NCBI GenBank assembly: GCA_947475415.1
Contig: CANJLH010000025.1
Span: 1-47,633 of the forward strand
DNA length: 47,633 bases
From: Caulobacteraceae bacterium
GTDB taxonomy: Bacteria > Pseudomonadota > Alphaproteobacteria > Caulobacterales > Caulobacteraceae
Reading direction: 5' to 3'
In this document: positions 6,740 to 15,763 of the stretch, piece by piece
Position numbering within the stretch: position 1 is the stretch's first letter
Layout of the letters: every line of letters begins with the position of its first letter
Program-made: the position numbers and the translations under genes
Notes under the pieces: model-generated
What the model was told of the DNA's origin: nothing
The model's database searches: none
The model's input: the letters and a program-made list of their open reading frames with translations, nothing else

Positions 6740-8848
6740 TCAAGGGCGGCGTATGGCGAGAATGGTGAGATCGTCACTGGGTTCGGAGCCCGCCTCAAAG
6801 GCGCGAACGGCCGCCACGACTTCATCCACCATCGCAGAGGCCGACCGGCCGGCGGCGGCCCGGCCCACGGCCGCCAGCAACTCGGCGCGGGGAAGCAAAC
6901 ATCCATCCGGCGACTGGGCCTCGGTAACTCCGTCGCTGAAGGCGAGCAGGGTCTCACCGGGCATGAGATATTGGCTCTCCACCGAATAGGGGAACGTCGG
7001 ATCCACGCAGAGCGGCGGCCCGCCGAGCAGCGACAGTTCGTGAACCTGGCCGTCCGCGCCCACGATCAGTGGATTTTCGTGGCCGGCGCAACACAGGTCG
7101 ATATGTCCGTCCGCCGTCCGCAGGATACCGACCAGAAGGGTCAGCGCCATGTCTTGGCGGTTGTCCTGCGACAGTTCTGTATTGATGGCGGCCACCGCCG
7201 CGGTCAGGTCGAGATCGGGGCGGGTCAGCAAGCTGCGGGCGAGGGATTTGCCAAGCGCCATGAACAGGGCGGCGGGAACACCCTTACCCGTCACATCGCC
7301 AACCAGGAAGCACAGCCTGGACGGGTCCAGCATGAAGGCGTCATAGAGGTCGCCGCCGACATTGCGGGCGGGTTGCAGGACGGCGTCGACTTCGATGGCC
7401 TTCGACAGGCTGGCCAGTTCATCTCTCGGCAGCAGCATGCCGGACTGGATGTCGGCAGCCGCGGAAAGTTCGCCCGCGACCCGGGCGGCCGCCAGTCGCT
7501 CGCCTTCTAAGGCCGTCCGCAGCCGGGTCTGCAATCTGCGGCCTTCCACGAACAGGGCCGCAACTGTGGCCGCGGACGTCGCCGCCGCGGGCGCCAGCGC
7601 CGGATACGGATCAAGCAACAGCCCGGATTGGAAGCCATACCAGCTCGCAGCCAAGGTGGCGGCGGCGCCACCTGTTGCAGCGGCCGCCATGGCTGCGAAA
7701 GGCAGCCTCGAAAACCCCATGCCGGCCGCGACCGCGAGCAGGACGCCAAGTCCCCATTCCACGAACGCCGCGCCGCGCGGTTGGTGAAGCGCCTCGCCGC
7801 TCAGAATGGCGTCGACCGCCTGGGCCTGGACGAAAACGCCATAGGTCTCCTGAGCGCGGGGTGTATGGACGACATCCGCCGTCCCGGCGCCGGTAAGGCC
7901 CACCAGCACGATCTGGCCCTTGAACAGGTCGTTCGGCAAACCCTGCCGGAGCAGGTCCGCCGCTGATGTCGTTGGTATCCTGTCCGCGCCGCCAAAACGT
8001 AGAACGAGCCGCCCATCGCCTGAGGACGAAATCCACCTATCGCCGACATGGACCGCCGCCAGCCGGCCGCCGGCGATCCTGAGACCGATCCTGTCCGCGC
8101 CCTTGGCCACGCGGACAAGTTCAAGCGCCAGACCGGGTGTGGGCGCTCCGGCGACCCGGGCGATCAGCGGGACGCGCCGGACCACGCCGTCCTCGTCGGG
8201 ATCGCCGTTCACGAGGCCCAGGCCCAGCGCCGCGCCGTCCAGAAGCTGCAGATTGGCGACGACGTGCGAATAGGCCCCGACGCCCTTCGGAAGCGATTGC
8301 GGGATGAGCGCTGGCGGAGGCGTGGGCGCGCTGGACGGGGCGAGCGCATCGAAGGATTGGGCTTGCGCGCCGGCTCGGGCCAGCACCACCGGACTACGGG
8401 CGATCACCCGGGCGAAGACAGCGTCCATGGACGGCAGCGCCCGCACCTCCGCCGCCGCGCCCGGCGAGAGCTCCCGATAGAGATCGGCGAACCTGGGCGG
8501 ATCCAGCCGGTCCGCCTCAGGCATCAGCAGGTCGAGCCCGATGCCCGTCGCGCCGCGTGCGGAGATCTCCTCCACCAGCCGCGCCAGATAGTACCGGCTC
8601 CAAGGCCATCCGCCGACCGTCCGAAGGCTATCGGCGTCGATCGCCACCACATGCACCTGACGCGAGGCCGCCGTCGGTGGAGAGAGGTTCTGGAACAGGT
8701 CGAACAGCGGCCTGTTCAGGCGCTCACCGACCAGCAGGACCAGGGCCATCGCCGCGAGGGCGGCCACCAGTCCCGCCAGCCGCACCCGTCGCCGGGCGCC
8801 GGCGTCCAGGTCGGCCAGGGGATCAGACCTCGATTTCGAGGCCGTCAT
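6740..8848 (-). CDS. CHASE2-domain membrane receptor with C-terminal SpoIIE/RsbU-type PP2C phosphatase
   Basis: The 702-aa protein has an N-terminal membrane helix (about 23-40), an extracytoplasmic CHASE2 domain (about 50-345; VHVVAIDADSL, GGWPWSR), three further hydrophobic helices (about 350-430), a short linker and a SpoIIE phosphatase (about 480-702) with RNVGGDLYDA, GDVTGKGVPA, FSDGVTEA and PSDDLTILAI, the metal-binding aspartates. Expected role: senses a periplasmic signal and dephosphorylates the STAS protein of a partner-switching pathway. The start overlaps the end of the MBL gene by 26 bases, and the STAS gene lies just upstream, so STAS-MBL-phosphatase looks like one operon read leftward. 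Confidence 0.9.
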   Translation of the reverse strand: MTASKSRSDPLADLDAGARRRVRLAGLVAALAAMALVLLVGERLNRPLFDLFQNLSPPTAASRQVHVVAIDADSLRTVGGWPWSRYYLARLVEEISARGATGIGLDLLMPEADRLDPPRFADLYRELSPGAAAEVRALPSMDAVFARVIARSPVVLARAGAQAQSFDALAPSSAPTPPPALIPQSLPKGVGAYSHVVANLQLLDGAALGLGLVNGDPDEDGVVRRVPLIARVAGAPTPGLALELVRVAKGADRIGLRIAGGRLAAVHVGDRWISSSGDGRLVLRFGGADRIPTTSAADLLRQGLPNDLFKGQIVLVGLTGAGTADVVHTPRAQETYGVFVQAQAVDAILSGEALHQPRGAAFVEWGLGVLLAVAAGMGFSRLPFAAMAAAATGGAAATLAASWYGFQSGLLLDPYPALAPAAATSAATVAALFVEGRRLQTRLRTALEGERLAAARVAGELSAAADIQSGMLLPRDELASLSKAIEVDAVLQPARNVGGDLYDAFMLDPSRLCFLVGDVTGKGVPAALFMALGKSLARSLLTRPDLDLTAAVAAINTELSQDNRQDMALTLLVGILRTADGHIDLCCAGHENPLIVGADGQVHELSLLGGPPLCVDPTFPYSVESQYLMPGETLLAFSDGVTEAQSPDGCLLPRAELLAAVGRAAAGRSASAMVDEVVAAVRAFEAGSEPSDDLTILAIRRP

Positions 8849-9785
8849 AAGCGCAGATCACCTCGAGCTTCGGCCGCCCGCCGCGCACGATTTTCTCGTA
8901 GCGGACGGTTTCGTCGTGCATCCGTTGGATGTCCTCGTCGGAGTAGCTCGGCTCGTGGTGAAAGAGGGCGAGGCGCCGCGCGGCGGCGGCTTGACATAGA
9001 TCCACGGCCACAATGTTTGAAGAGTGACCCAGGTCCTGCTTCAGGCTTACCGACTCGCCCAGGGAATACATGGTGTCGCAGATCACCAGGTCGGCGTTGG
9101 CGAAAAAGGCTTCGACGCCGCCCTCGGCGTCCATGTCATCCGGTCGGTGTTCGGAGTCTGTGGAGTAGACCACCGTCCGGCCCAACCGCTCGAAGCGATA
9201 ACCGAAGGAACCATGTGCGTGGGTCTGGGAAATCAGGCTCACCCGCAGTCCGGCGGCCTCGAAGACCTCACCGGGGCGGTGAACGACGAACTCGATGCGG
9301 GCTCTGAGTTCGTCGAACGACACCGGAAAGGATATTTCCTCCTGCTGGCGGCGAAGCGCCTGCTCGGCGTCCAGGTGGCCGGTGTGGATCATGATGGTCA
9401 CGCCGGACTCATAGGCCGGCCGGAAGTACGGGAACCCCATGATGTGGTCCCAGTGCAAATGCGACAGGAAGAAATGATAGACCCTGGGGTGGCCCTCGGC
9501 GCAGCGGCGCGTGGCGTTCACGCCGAACTCGCGAAGGCCAGAGCCCATGTCGCAAACGACAAACGCGTCTTCGTCGCCCACGATCTCGACGCAGGAGGTG
9601 GCGCCGCCGTACGTCCCGTAGGTGGCGAAGTCGAGTTCGTCGCACGCGAATTCGGCAGCTTCGGCTTCGTTGGCGAACCGCCGGCCCTTTGCGGCCACCA
9701 AGGCGCGGGCGATCCTGGCGAGCGTCGTGTCGCGCCGCTGCGCCACGGGTAGGGAGCCGCGCGTGCCCCAGAATCGAACCAGCAT
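8823..9785 (-). CDS. MBL-fold metallohydrolase (RNase Z/PhnP-like)
   Basis: A 320-aa metallo-beta-lactamase-superfamily protein beginning with FWGTRGSLPV, then GGATSCVEIV, VCDMGSGLREFG and the metal motif HLHWDH (H109, H111, D113, H114); later YSTDSEH and ICDTMYS supply further ligands. The layout is that of the RNase Z/PhnP/cyclic-phosphodiesterase branch, so a phosphodiester or cyclic nucleotide substrate is more likely than a lactam. An insertion of about 40 residues after the first strand separates it from typical members. It is sandwiched between the STAS and CHASE2-SpoIIE genes, suggesting a signalling role, for instance destroying a small nucleotide; inference only. Confidence 0.85.
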   Translation of the reverse strand: MLVRFWGTRGSLPVAQRRDTTLARIARALVAAKGRRFANEAEAAEFACDELDFATYGTYGGATSCVEIVGDEDAFVVCDMGSGLREFGVNATRRCAEGHPRVYHFFLSHLHWDHIMGFPYFRPAYESGVTIMIHTGHLDAEQALRRQQEEISFPVSFDELRARIEFVVHRPGEVFEAAGLRVSLISQTHAHGSFGYRFERLGRTVVYSTDSEHRPDDMDAEGGVEAFFANADLVICDTMYSLGESVSLKQDLGHSSNIVAVDLCQAAAARRLALFHHEPSYSDEDIQRMHDETVRYEKIVRGGRPKLEVICAYDGLEIEV

Positions 9786-9795
9786 GTCCTTCCTC

Positions 9796-10125
9796 TCAGT
9801 TCGCCGGGTCGACGTCGTCGTCCACCGGGAACAACATGTTGTAGCGGCTGATGGTCAGGATCCGACGCATGGCCTCATTGGGCGCCGCCAGACGGATCAT
9901 GATCGCGCCCTTGGCCTCATTCTTTGCAAGTGTGAGCGCCCGCAGGCCCTTTGAGGTCATGTAGTCCAGCCCGGACAGGTCGATCACCAGAGGTATGGAG
10001 GCGGCGACGGCTTCGCGCACGGCCGAAGTCAGATGGGCGCTGAAATCCTTCCAGCTCTCCTCATCCACCCGGCCCGTAGGCATGGCGACCAGCCGTGCGC
10101 CGTCATTCCGAAGCCGCCAGTCCAT
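9796..10125 (-). CDS. STAS-domain anti-anti-sigma factor
   Basis: A 109-aa single STAS domain. The signature LVIDLSGLDYMTSKGLRAL places the usual phospho-acceptor Ser at S58 (or the adjacent T57). Family role: when unphosphorylated it binds the HATPase anti-sigma factor and releases a sigma factor; the kinase (5269-5691) and phosphatase (6740-8848) candidates are in the same cluster. It is the first gene of the leftward STAS-MBL-CHASE2 operon. No sigma factor gene is visible in the window, so the final target lies elsewhere or is not a sigma factor. Confidence 0.88.
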   Translation of the reverse strand: MDWRLRNDGARLVAMPTGRVDEESWKDFSAHLTSAVREAVAASIPLVIDLSGLDYMTSKGLRALTLAKNEAKGAIMIRLAAPNEAMRRILTISRYNMLFPVDDDVDPAN

Positions 10126-10207
10126 ATCCGCTCCCGAAGGTGAGGCGCCTGCCGGCCAGACTGACGCGCCAGGCTTCGCCGCGCAACTGCATTCGGGGGA
10201 CAGGGGC

Positions 10208-11743
10208 CTATTGTGCGTATGCGGCCCGCAGCACCGGCTTGTTGATCTTGCCGCTCGGCAGGAGGGGGATTTCGTCGACGAAGATCACCTTGCGGGGGCG
10301 CTTGAAGCCGGCGATCAGGGTGCGGCAGTGGGTCTCGATATCGGCTTCGGTGAGCGCGGCGCCGGGACGCAGGGCGACCACAGCACAGACAATCTCGCCC
10401 CACTTGGGATCCGGAGCGCCAATCACCGCGGCGGCGGCGATGTCGGGGTGGGCGATCAGGGCTTCTTCCACCTCGCGGGAGTAGATGTTCTCGCCGCCGG
10501 AGATGATCACGTCCTTCTTGCGGTCGACCAGGTAGAGGTAGCCGTCCTCGTCCATCAGCCCGACATCGCCGGTGTGCAGCCAGCCGCCGGCCAGGGTGGT
10601 CAGGGTGGCGGCGCTGTTGTTCCAATAGCCTTGCATGTTCGTCGGCCCGCGCACGCAGATCTCGCCGATGGACTCGGGCGGCAGGGGCTGATTTTCGTCG
10701 TCGCGGATCGTGACCTCGAAACCAATAAACGGGTGACCCACGGACGTCAGCCGCCGCTGGGCCTTGGCGTCGCCGTCGGGTTGATGGGCGCCGATCGGCA
10801 GGACGGTGGCGACCCCCTCGGTCTGGCCGTACATCTGCTGGAAGACCGGGCCGAACACGTTGAGCGCCTCGCGCAGCAGCGAGGGCGGCATGGCGGCGGC
10901 GGAATAGAGCACGGTGCGCAGACTCTTGAGGTCGAACCGTTCGCGGCCCGGCGCTTCCAGCAGGCCCTGGATCAGGACCGGCGCCATATGTGTGGCGGTG
11001 ATCTTTTCCGCCGCGATTGTGCGCAGGACCTCCACCGGATCGAACTTGCGGTGCAGGTGCACGGCGCCCCCCACCCATTGCTGGCCCAGCGCCATCGCCT
11101 TCGCCCCGATGTGGAACAGGGGCATCATCAGCAACATGCTGTCCTCAGAGCCCAGGCCCATGGCGCCGGCGGTGGTGGCGGCCAAGGCGACCTCGGCGGA
11201 CTGGGGCAGGGCGCAGCCCTTGGGCCGGCCGGTGGTGCCGCTGGTGTAGATCAGATAGACGAGGTCGTCGGGGGTCGGGGGCGGCAGCGGCGGCCCGGCG
11301 GGATCGCCTCCAGCCACGAAGGCTTCCCAGGGCGTGGCCCATGAAGGCGCTTCGCCGATGCAGATGTATTCGCGCACATCGGGAAGCTCGGCGCGGATCT
11401 GGTCAATGAGGCCGGTGAATTCGGCTTCGAAGACCAACACCCCGGCTCCGCCATCGTTGATGATGTAGCGCATCTCGGGCGCCGCCAGGCGGAAGTTGAC
11501 TGTGGCGGCGATCAGGCCGTGCGCCTCACAGGCGCCATAGGTGAGCGCGAACTCGACAGAATTCATCGACAGGATCGCCACCCGATCCTGGGATCGCACG
11601 CCAAGTGCATGGAGAGACGAGGCGATCCGCCAAGCCTGGTCACGGAACTCGCGGTGAGTGACACTGGTCTGGCCGCAGCGGTAGGCTAGCTGATCGCCGT
11701 ACCATAGCGCATTGCGTTCGATCATGTCGCGCAGGGTTGTCAC
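10208..11743 (-). CDS. AMP-forming acyl-CoA synthetase (class I adenylate-forming)
   Basis: A 511-aa fatty-acid/aryl-CoA ligase: P-loop-like YTSGTTGRPKG, MYGQTEG, HTGDVGLMDEDGYLY, RKKDVIISGGENIYS and the catalytic lysine of LPSGKINKPVLR near the C-terminus. It should activate a carboxylic acid with ATP and CoA, the entry step for the nearby ACAD, hydratase and thiolase. I chose GTG 11743 because it forms a GTGA overlap with the stop of the upstream thiolase-like gene, giving a translationally coupled pair; a longer open frame upstream reads through that gene out of frame. Substrate (medium-chain, cyclic or aromatic acid) cannot be told. Confidence 0.9.
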   Translation of the reverse strand: MTTLRDMIERNALWYGDQLAYRCGQTSVTHREFRDQAWRIASSLHALGVRSQDRVAILSMNSVEFALTYGACEAHGLIAATVNFRLAAPEMRYIINDGGAGVLVFEAEFTGLIDQIRAELPDVREYICIGEAPSWATPWEAFVAGGDPAGPPLPPPTPDDLVYLIYTSGTTGRPKGCALPQSAEVALAATTAGAMGLGSEDSMLLMMPLFHIGAKAMALGQQWVGGAVHLHRKFDPVEVLRTIAAEKITATHMAPVLIQGLLEAPGRERFDLKSLRTVLYSAAAMPPSLLREALNVFGPVFQQMYGQTEGVATVLPIGAHQPDGDAKAQRRLTSVGHPFIGFEVTIRDDENQPLPPESIGEICVRGPTNMQGYWNNSAATLTTLAGGWLHTGDVGLMDEDGYLYLVDRKKDVIISGGENIYSREVEEALIAHPDIAAAAVIGAPDPKWGEIVCAVVALRPGAALTEADIETHCRTLIAGFKRPRKVIFVDEIPLLPSGKINKPVLRAAYAQ

Positions 11744-12921
11744 AGCGCGGCCTCGGTTCCCAGCACCAGGGTCGCCTGGCTGGACAGCGTGCCGCCGTTG
11801 CCGTGGGCGAGCGCCAGTTCGGCGCCGGCGATCTGGCGTTCGCCGCACTCGCCACGCAGCTGGCGCACCGCCTCGACGATGGCCAGCAGGCCGTACATGC
11901 CCGGATGGCAGTAGGAGAGGCCGCCGCCGTTGGTGTTGACCGGCAGCTCGCCACCCGGCGCGATGGTCCCGCCGCTCACGAACCGGCCGCCCTCGCCCTT
12001 GGGGCAGAAGCCCAGGTCCTCCAGGAACAGGATCGTGTTGATGGTGAAGGCGTCATAGAGCTGGACGACGTCGATGTCCTTGGGGCCCACTCCGGCCTGG
12101 GCGTAGGCGCGGCGGCCGGACTCCGTGGCGGCGGTGACCGTCAGGTCCGGCATGGCGGCGATGTCGGAATGCCAGGTCTCCGCCGCGCCACCGAGGAGAT
12201 ATGCGGGGCGCTCTGCGTGGTCTCTGGCGCGGTCGGCGCGCACCATGACGATGGCGGCGGCCCCGTCGGTGACCAGGCAGCAGTCGCGCACGGTGAGTGG
12301 GCTTGAGACCATGCGCGAGGCCAGCACATCGTCAATGGAGAGCGGGCCGCGGGCGAAGGCCTCGGGATTGAGGTTGGCCCAGGCGCGGGCGGCGACCGCC
12401 ACCTCGGCCAGGTGTTCGCGGGTGGCGCCGTACTGATGCATGTAGCGCGAGGCGGCCAGCGCATAGGATGACAGCGGGTTCATGGGCCGGTAGGGCGTCT
12501 CATAGGGGGAGGCCAGGCGCATGGAGACCAGGCCGCCGGCGGAGCGCTGGTTGCTGGCGTGGACCACCACGGCCACGTCGCAATAGCCCGCCTCCAGGGC
12601 CAGGGCCGCGACGATGGCGTGGCTCATGAAGGCCGAGCCGCCGGTGCGGTTGTTGTCGGTGAACTTCGGCCGGATCCCCAGATATTCCGAAAGGCCCAAC
12701 CCCGAGAGCGCGTCATTGGAGGTGCAGACGAACAGGGCGTCCACCGCTGACAGGGGCAGACCCGCCTGGGCCAGGGCGCCCAGGGCGGCCAGGGCGGCCA
12801 TGTCGTTGGGGGTCATCCCCGGCGCCTCGCCGATCCCATATGTCGCCGCGCCCACGATCGCGGTCTTGCCCCTGGGGAACCTGTCAACCAAGTCGCTTCC
12901 CGCCCAATGCACACGGGCCAT
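11740..12921 (-). CDS. Thiolase-like protein of the SCP-x/Ltp2 type, lacking the nucleophilic cysteine
   Basis: A 393-aa thiolase-superfamily protein. Motifs of the SCP-x/lipid-transfer branch are present: KTAIVGAATYGIG, VDALFVCTSND, VVQLYDAFTI, PVNTNGGGLSYCHPG and LAHGNGG. At the place of the usual nucleophilic Cys it has RTGGSAFMSHAI, as in Ltp2-type aldolases, which perform retro-aldol C-C cleavage with a DUF35 partner rather than Claisen thiolysis. A DUF35 gene is present at 2596-2952. It is translated just ahead of, and overlaps, the acyl-CoA synthetase gene. The start ATG 12921 faces a divergent ACAD gene across 167 bases that must hold both promoters. Assignment as aldolase is inference. 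Confidence 0.82.
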   Translation of the reverse strand: MARVHWAGSDLVDRFPRGKTAIVGAATYGIGEAPGMTPNDMAALAALGALAQAGLPLSAVDALFVCTSNDALSGLGLSEYLGIRPKFTDNNRTGGSAFMSHAIVAALALEAGYCDVAVVVHASNQRSAGGLVSMRLASPYETPYRPMNPLSSYALAASRYMHQYGATREHLAEVAVAARAWANLNPEAFARGPLSIDDVLASRMVSSPLTVRDCCLVTDGAAAIVMVRADRARDHAERPAYLLGGAAETWHSDIAAMPDLTVTAATESGRRAYAQAGVGPKDIDVVQLYDAFTINTILFLEDLGFCPKGEGGRFVSGGTIAPGGELPVNTNGGGLSYCHPGMYGLLAIVEAVRQLRGECGERQIAGAELALAHGNGGTLSSQATLVLGTEAAL

Positions 12922-13088
12922 TCGCCCGTGCGGTCAGTAGTATCCCGCCCTCAAACAGGCTGTCCAACGATGCTTGGATCACCTACGCGATGGATTGCGG
13001 CAAGCCGATTGACGCGCGGCGTGCGCAGGCTTGATGCTGACGCTGGTCCGGCGCCGCGCGGGCGACAGTCGGCCAACGGGAGACGGCG

Positions 13089-14249
13089 ATGATGACGCTC
13101 AGCGAAGACCTGGAGATGCTGCGCGACAGCCTGCGCCGGCTGCTGGGCGACATCGCGCCGGACGCGACGGTGCAGGCCTGGGAAAGGGCCGACCATGTTC
13201 CGCGCGAGATGCTCAAGCCGCTGGCGGAACTGGGGGTCTGCGGCCTGTCAGTGGACGAGGCCTATGGGGGTGTCGGCAAGAATGTCGGCGGCCTCTTGAT
13301 GGCGATCCAGGAAATCTCCAAGCGCTGCATGGCCCTGGGCGGGCTCTATGTGCAGTGCGCGGGCTATGCGGGCCTCAACCTCACCGAACAGGGCTCGGCG
13401 CGGCAGAAGGCGGAGCTGCTGCCCAAAGTGGCGGCTGGCGAGCTGGTCTTCGCCCTGGGCCTTTCCGAACCCAATGTGGGCGGCGACCTGGCCTCGGTGG
13501 AGACGCGGGCGGAGCGCCGCGGGGACAAGGTGGTGATCAACGGCGCCAAGCGCTGGTGCACGGGCGCCCAGATCGCCGACTATGTCTACGCCCTGGTGCG
13601 CAGCGGTCCGCCGGAGGATAGGCGGCGCAACCTGTCGTTCGTGCTGATCCCCACCGATGCGCCGGGCGTCGGCATCACCCGGATCGCCACCATGGGCATG
13701 CGCGGCGTGCCCACCAACGACGTGGTGTTCGAGAACGTCGAGATACCTGCCGAGAACATCCTCGGCGGCGAGGAACGGTGGAACCAGGGCTGGTCGCAAC
13801 TGGCCGGGCCGACCCTGGAGGTGGAGAAGCTGCAGCCCAGCGCCATGGCGGTGGGCCTGGGCGAGGCGGCGGTGGAGGAGGCCTGGGCCTACAGCCAGCA
13901 GCGGGTCCAGTTCGGTAAGCGCATCTGCGGCCACCAGGCGGTGCGTCACCTGCTGGCCGACGCCCAGACCCGGATGCAGACCTGCCGCCTGATGCTGGCC
14001 CATTCCGCGGACCTGGTCGACCGCGGCCTGCCCAGCGCGGTGCAGACCTCGATGACCAAGCTCCACATCTCCGAGACCGTCCGCAACGTGGTGATCGACT
14101 GCCAGACGGTGATGGGCGCCTATGGCTACGCCGAGGGCTTCAACATGGAGCGCTATGTCCGCGACGCCATGGTGCTGCCGATCTTCGGCGGCTCCACGGC
14201 GATCCAGAAGAACAACATCGCCAGCCTGATGCGGTTGCCTCAGGAATAG
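13089..14249 (+). CDS. Acyl-CoA dehydrogenase (homomeric type)
   Basis: A 386-aa complete ACAD: substrate region GLSEPNVGGDLASV, beta-domain GAKRWCTGAQIADY, FAD motif RVQFGKRICGHQAVRH from R272, VMGAYGYAEGFN and the C-terminal FGGSTAIQKNNIA loop. Unlike the two split pairs in this window it carries both halves of the FAD site, so it should be a normal homotetramer feeding electrons to ETF. ATG 13089 follows GGGAGACGGCG. It is divergent from the thiolase/acyl-CoA synthetase pair, suggesting shared control. Acyl specificity is not readable. Confidence 0.9.
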   Translation: MMTLSEDLEMLRDSLRRLLGDIAPDATVQAWERADHVPREMLKPLAELGVCGLSVDEAYGGVGKNVGGLLMAIQEISKRCMALGGLYVQCAGYAGLNLTEQGSARQKAELLPKVAAGELVFALGLSEPNVGGDLASVETRAERRGDKVVINGAKRWCTGAQIADYVYALVRSGPPEDRRRNLSFVLIPTDAPGVGITRIATMGMRGVPTNDVVFENVEIPAENILGGEERWNQGWSQLAGPTLEVEKLQPSAMAVGLGEAAVEEAWAYSQQRVQFGKRICGHQAVRHLLADAQTRMQTCRLMLAHSADLVDRGLPSAVQTSMTKLHISETVRNVVIDCQTVMGAYGYAEGFNMERYVRDAMVLPIFGGSTAIQKNNIASLMRLPQE

Positions 14250-14389
14250 GGGCGAAGCGCGCGGAGTCTGGAGGCGGGCGCGCAAATCGCGCACTTCAAC
14301 CCCATGCGACGTTGTACGTCCGGAATTGTCGCAGGGGTCGGCGGCGGCGGGTTGCGCGGCGGAGCCACGGCGCCCGCATCATACGCCGC

Positions 14390-14782
14390 TCATTCCCGAG
14401 CCGGCGCCCGGGACTGATCGGTGTCGAGGGTCACTGAGGCTCCGGGATTATTCGGGTCATATCTGACGGTGAGATTGGCGCCCGGCGGATGCTGGTCGAT
14501 CCAGCCTTGCGCCTTGCCATGGAACATCGTGCTCCGCTTCCAGACGCCTTGATGCACCGTTCCTGCAACCTCATAGGCATAGGTGATTGTCGCCACGTGG
14601 GCGGACTGGTTGTTTCCCCGCTGCTCCAATTGCAGGCTTGAGGCCTCAACTTTTCCCGCCGCTGTCGGCCAGGAGCGCGCGCGATTGCGCAGCATGCGGG
14701 CTTTCACCCAGCGCAGAGCCAGAAAAGCAAGGACGGCCACGCTGACAATGAGAATGATCGTGTTCTGGTCGATCTGGATCAT
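14390..14782 (-). CDS. DUF3592-like single-pass membrane protein
   Basis: A 130-aa protein starting MIQIDQNTII with one N-terminal transmembrane helix (about residues 8-25), a basic stop-transfer (KARMLRNRAR) and a soluble beta-rich domain of DUF3592 type (WPTAAGKVEAS, ATITYAYEV, LTVRYDPNNPGASV). The function of this family is not established. I placed the start at ATG 14782; the open frame extends further upstream into the end of the enoyl-CoA hydratase gene, where it is only a shadow. It breaks the run of CoA genes and may be unrelated to them. Confidence 0.75.
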   Translation of the reverse strand: MIQIDQNTIILIVSVAVLAFLALRWVKARMLRNRARSWPTAAGKVEASSLQLEQRGNNQSAHVATITYAYEVAGTVHQGVWKRSTMFHGKAQGWIDQHPPGANLTVRYDPNNPGASVTLDTDQSRAPARE

Positions 14783-14855
14783 TGGACGCGCTCCCCCAAA
14801 TACCCCCTCACGGGCGCCGGGCGACAGGAATTCCCGTCGCCCGAACCCGCCCGCC

Positions 14856-15626
14856 CTATTTGCTGGTGAACTTCTCGATGGTCTTGCGGATGTCGTCGGT
14901 GCTGAACGACTCCTGCTCGGCGGCGGCGGCGAAGGGGCCCACGCGGAGCATGGCGGCCTGGAGGTGCAGGTTGATGGCCCGCTTGGTCTCTTCAAGGGCC
15001 TGCTGCGGCTTGGCGGCGAGGCGATTGGCCAGCGCCATGGCATCCTCCATCAACTTGGCGTCGGGAACGACCATGTTGGCCAGGCCCAGCGCGACGCAGT
15101 CGGCCGCGGGGATGCGGTCGCCAGTCAGCAGGTAGTACTTGGCCTTCAGGATGCTCATCATCGACGGCCACTGCACGGCGCCGCCGTCGCCGGCCACAAG
15201 GCCGATGTCCACGTGCGGGTCGGACATGTAAGTGGACTCCGCGATCAACACGATGTCGCAGGACACCGCCACCGAGCAGCCCAGGCCCACCGCCGGGCCA
15301 TTGACCGCGGCGATCACCGGCTTGGGGCAATCCAGCATGGCGCTGAGCAGCCGCATGGCGCCGCGCATGGATTCGCGCCGATGCATCGGGTCCTCGTAGG
15401 AGCGGATGAAGCCCGGAACATTGCCGCCGGCGCTGAACGCGCGGCCCTCGCCGGTGAGCACGATGGCGCGAACGTCCCGGTCAAGCTCCAGATGCCACCA
15501 GATGTCCTGCATGCCCTCATGCATGTCGTCGCTGAACGCGTTCAGCATCGACGGGTTGTTCATGGTCACAAGGGCCACGGGGCCCTCCTTCTTGATGACC
15601 AGCTCGGGGATCGGGCGGTAGGCCAT
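14856..15626 (-). CDS. Enoyl-CoA hydratase/isomerase (crotonase family)
   Basis: A 256-aa crotonase: first oxyanion-hole region AFSAGGNVPGF, second NGPAVGLGCSVAVSCD, then DPHVDIGLVAGDGGAVQWP where classical hydratases carry catalytic Glu residues; here Asp occupies the expected sites, so isomerase or another crotonase chemistry is possible. It should act on an unsaturated acyl-CoA after the ACAD step. The neighbours on the same strand are two SDRs upstream (15764-17405), consistent with a beta-oxidation operon read leftward, although a 137-base gap with a hairpin separates them. Confidence 0.88.
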   Translation of the reverse strand: MAYRPIPELVIKKEGPVALVTMNNPSMLNAFSDDMHEGMQDIWWHLELDRDVRAIVLTGEGRAFSAGGNVPGFIRSYEDPMHRRESMRGAMRLLSAMLDCPKPVIAAVNGPAVGLGCSVAVSCDIVLIAESTYMSDPHVDIGLVAGDGGAVQWPSMMSILKAKYYLLTGDRIPAADCVALGLANMVVPDAKLMEDAMALANRLAAKPQQALEETKRAINLHLQAAMLRVGPFAAAAEQESFSTDDIRKTIEKFTSK

Positions 15627-15706
15627 GGGGGTTCCTTTTGTCCAGGTCAGCGGGGCGGCCCCGCCGGGAATATCGATGCGGAGAGATTGCCACTAACCGG
15701 CGGCCC

Positions 15707-15737
15707 GGCGCCACCGCCAACCGTGGGCGGCGGCGCC
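15707..15737 (-). terminator. GC-rich hairpin between an SDR and the enoyl-CoA hydratase gene
   Basis: Arms GGCGCCACCGCC (15707-15718) and GGCGGCGGCGCC (15726-15737) pair over 12 positions with one mismatch and a 7-base loop. It lies downstream of the SDR stop and upstream of the hydratase start. No U-tract follows on the minus strand, so it may be an attenuating hairpin or mRNA-stabilising element rather than a full terminator. Confidence 0.4.
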
Positions 15738-15763
15738 TGTGATCCTGTATGTGATCAGTCCGG

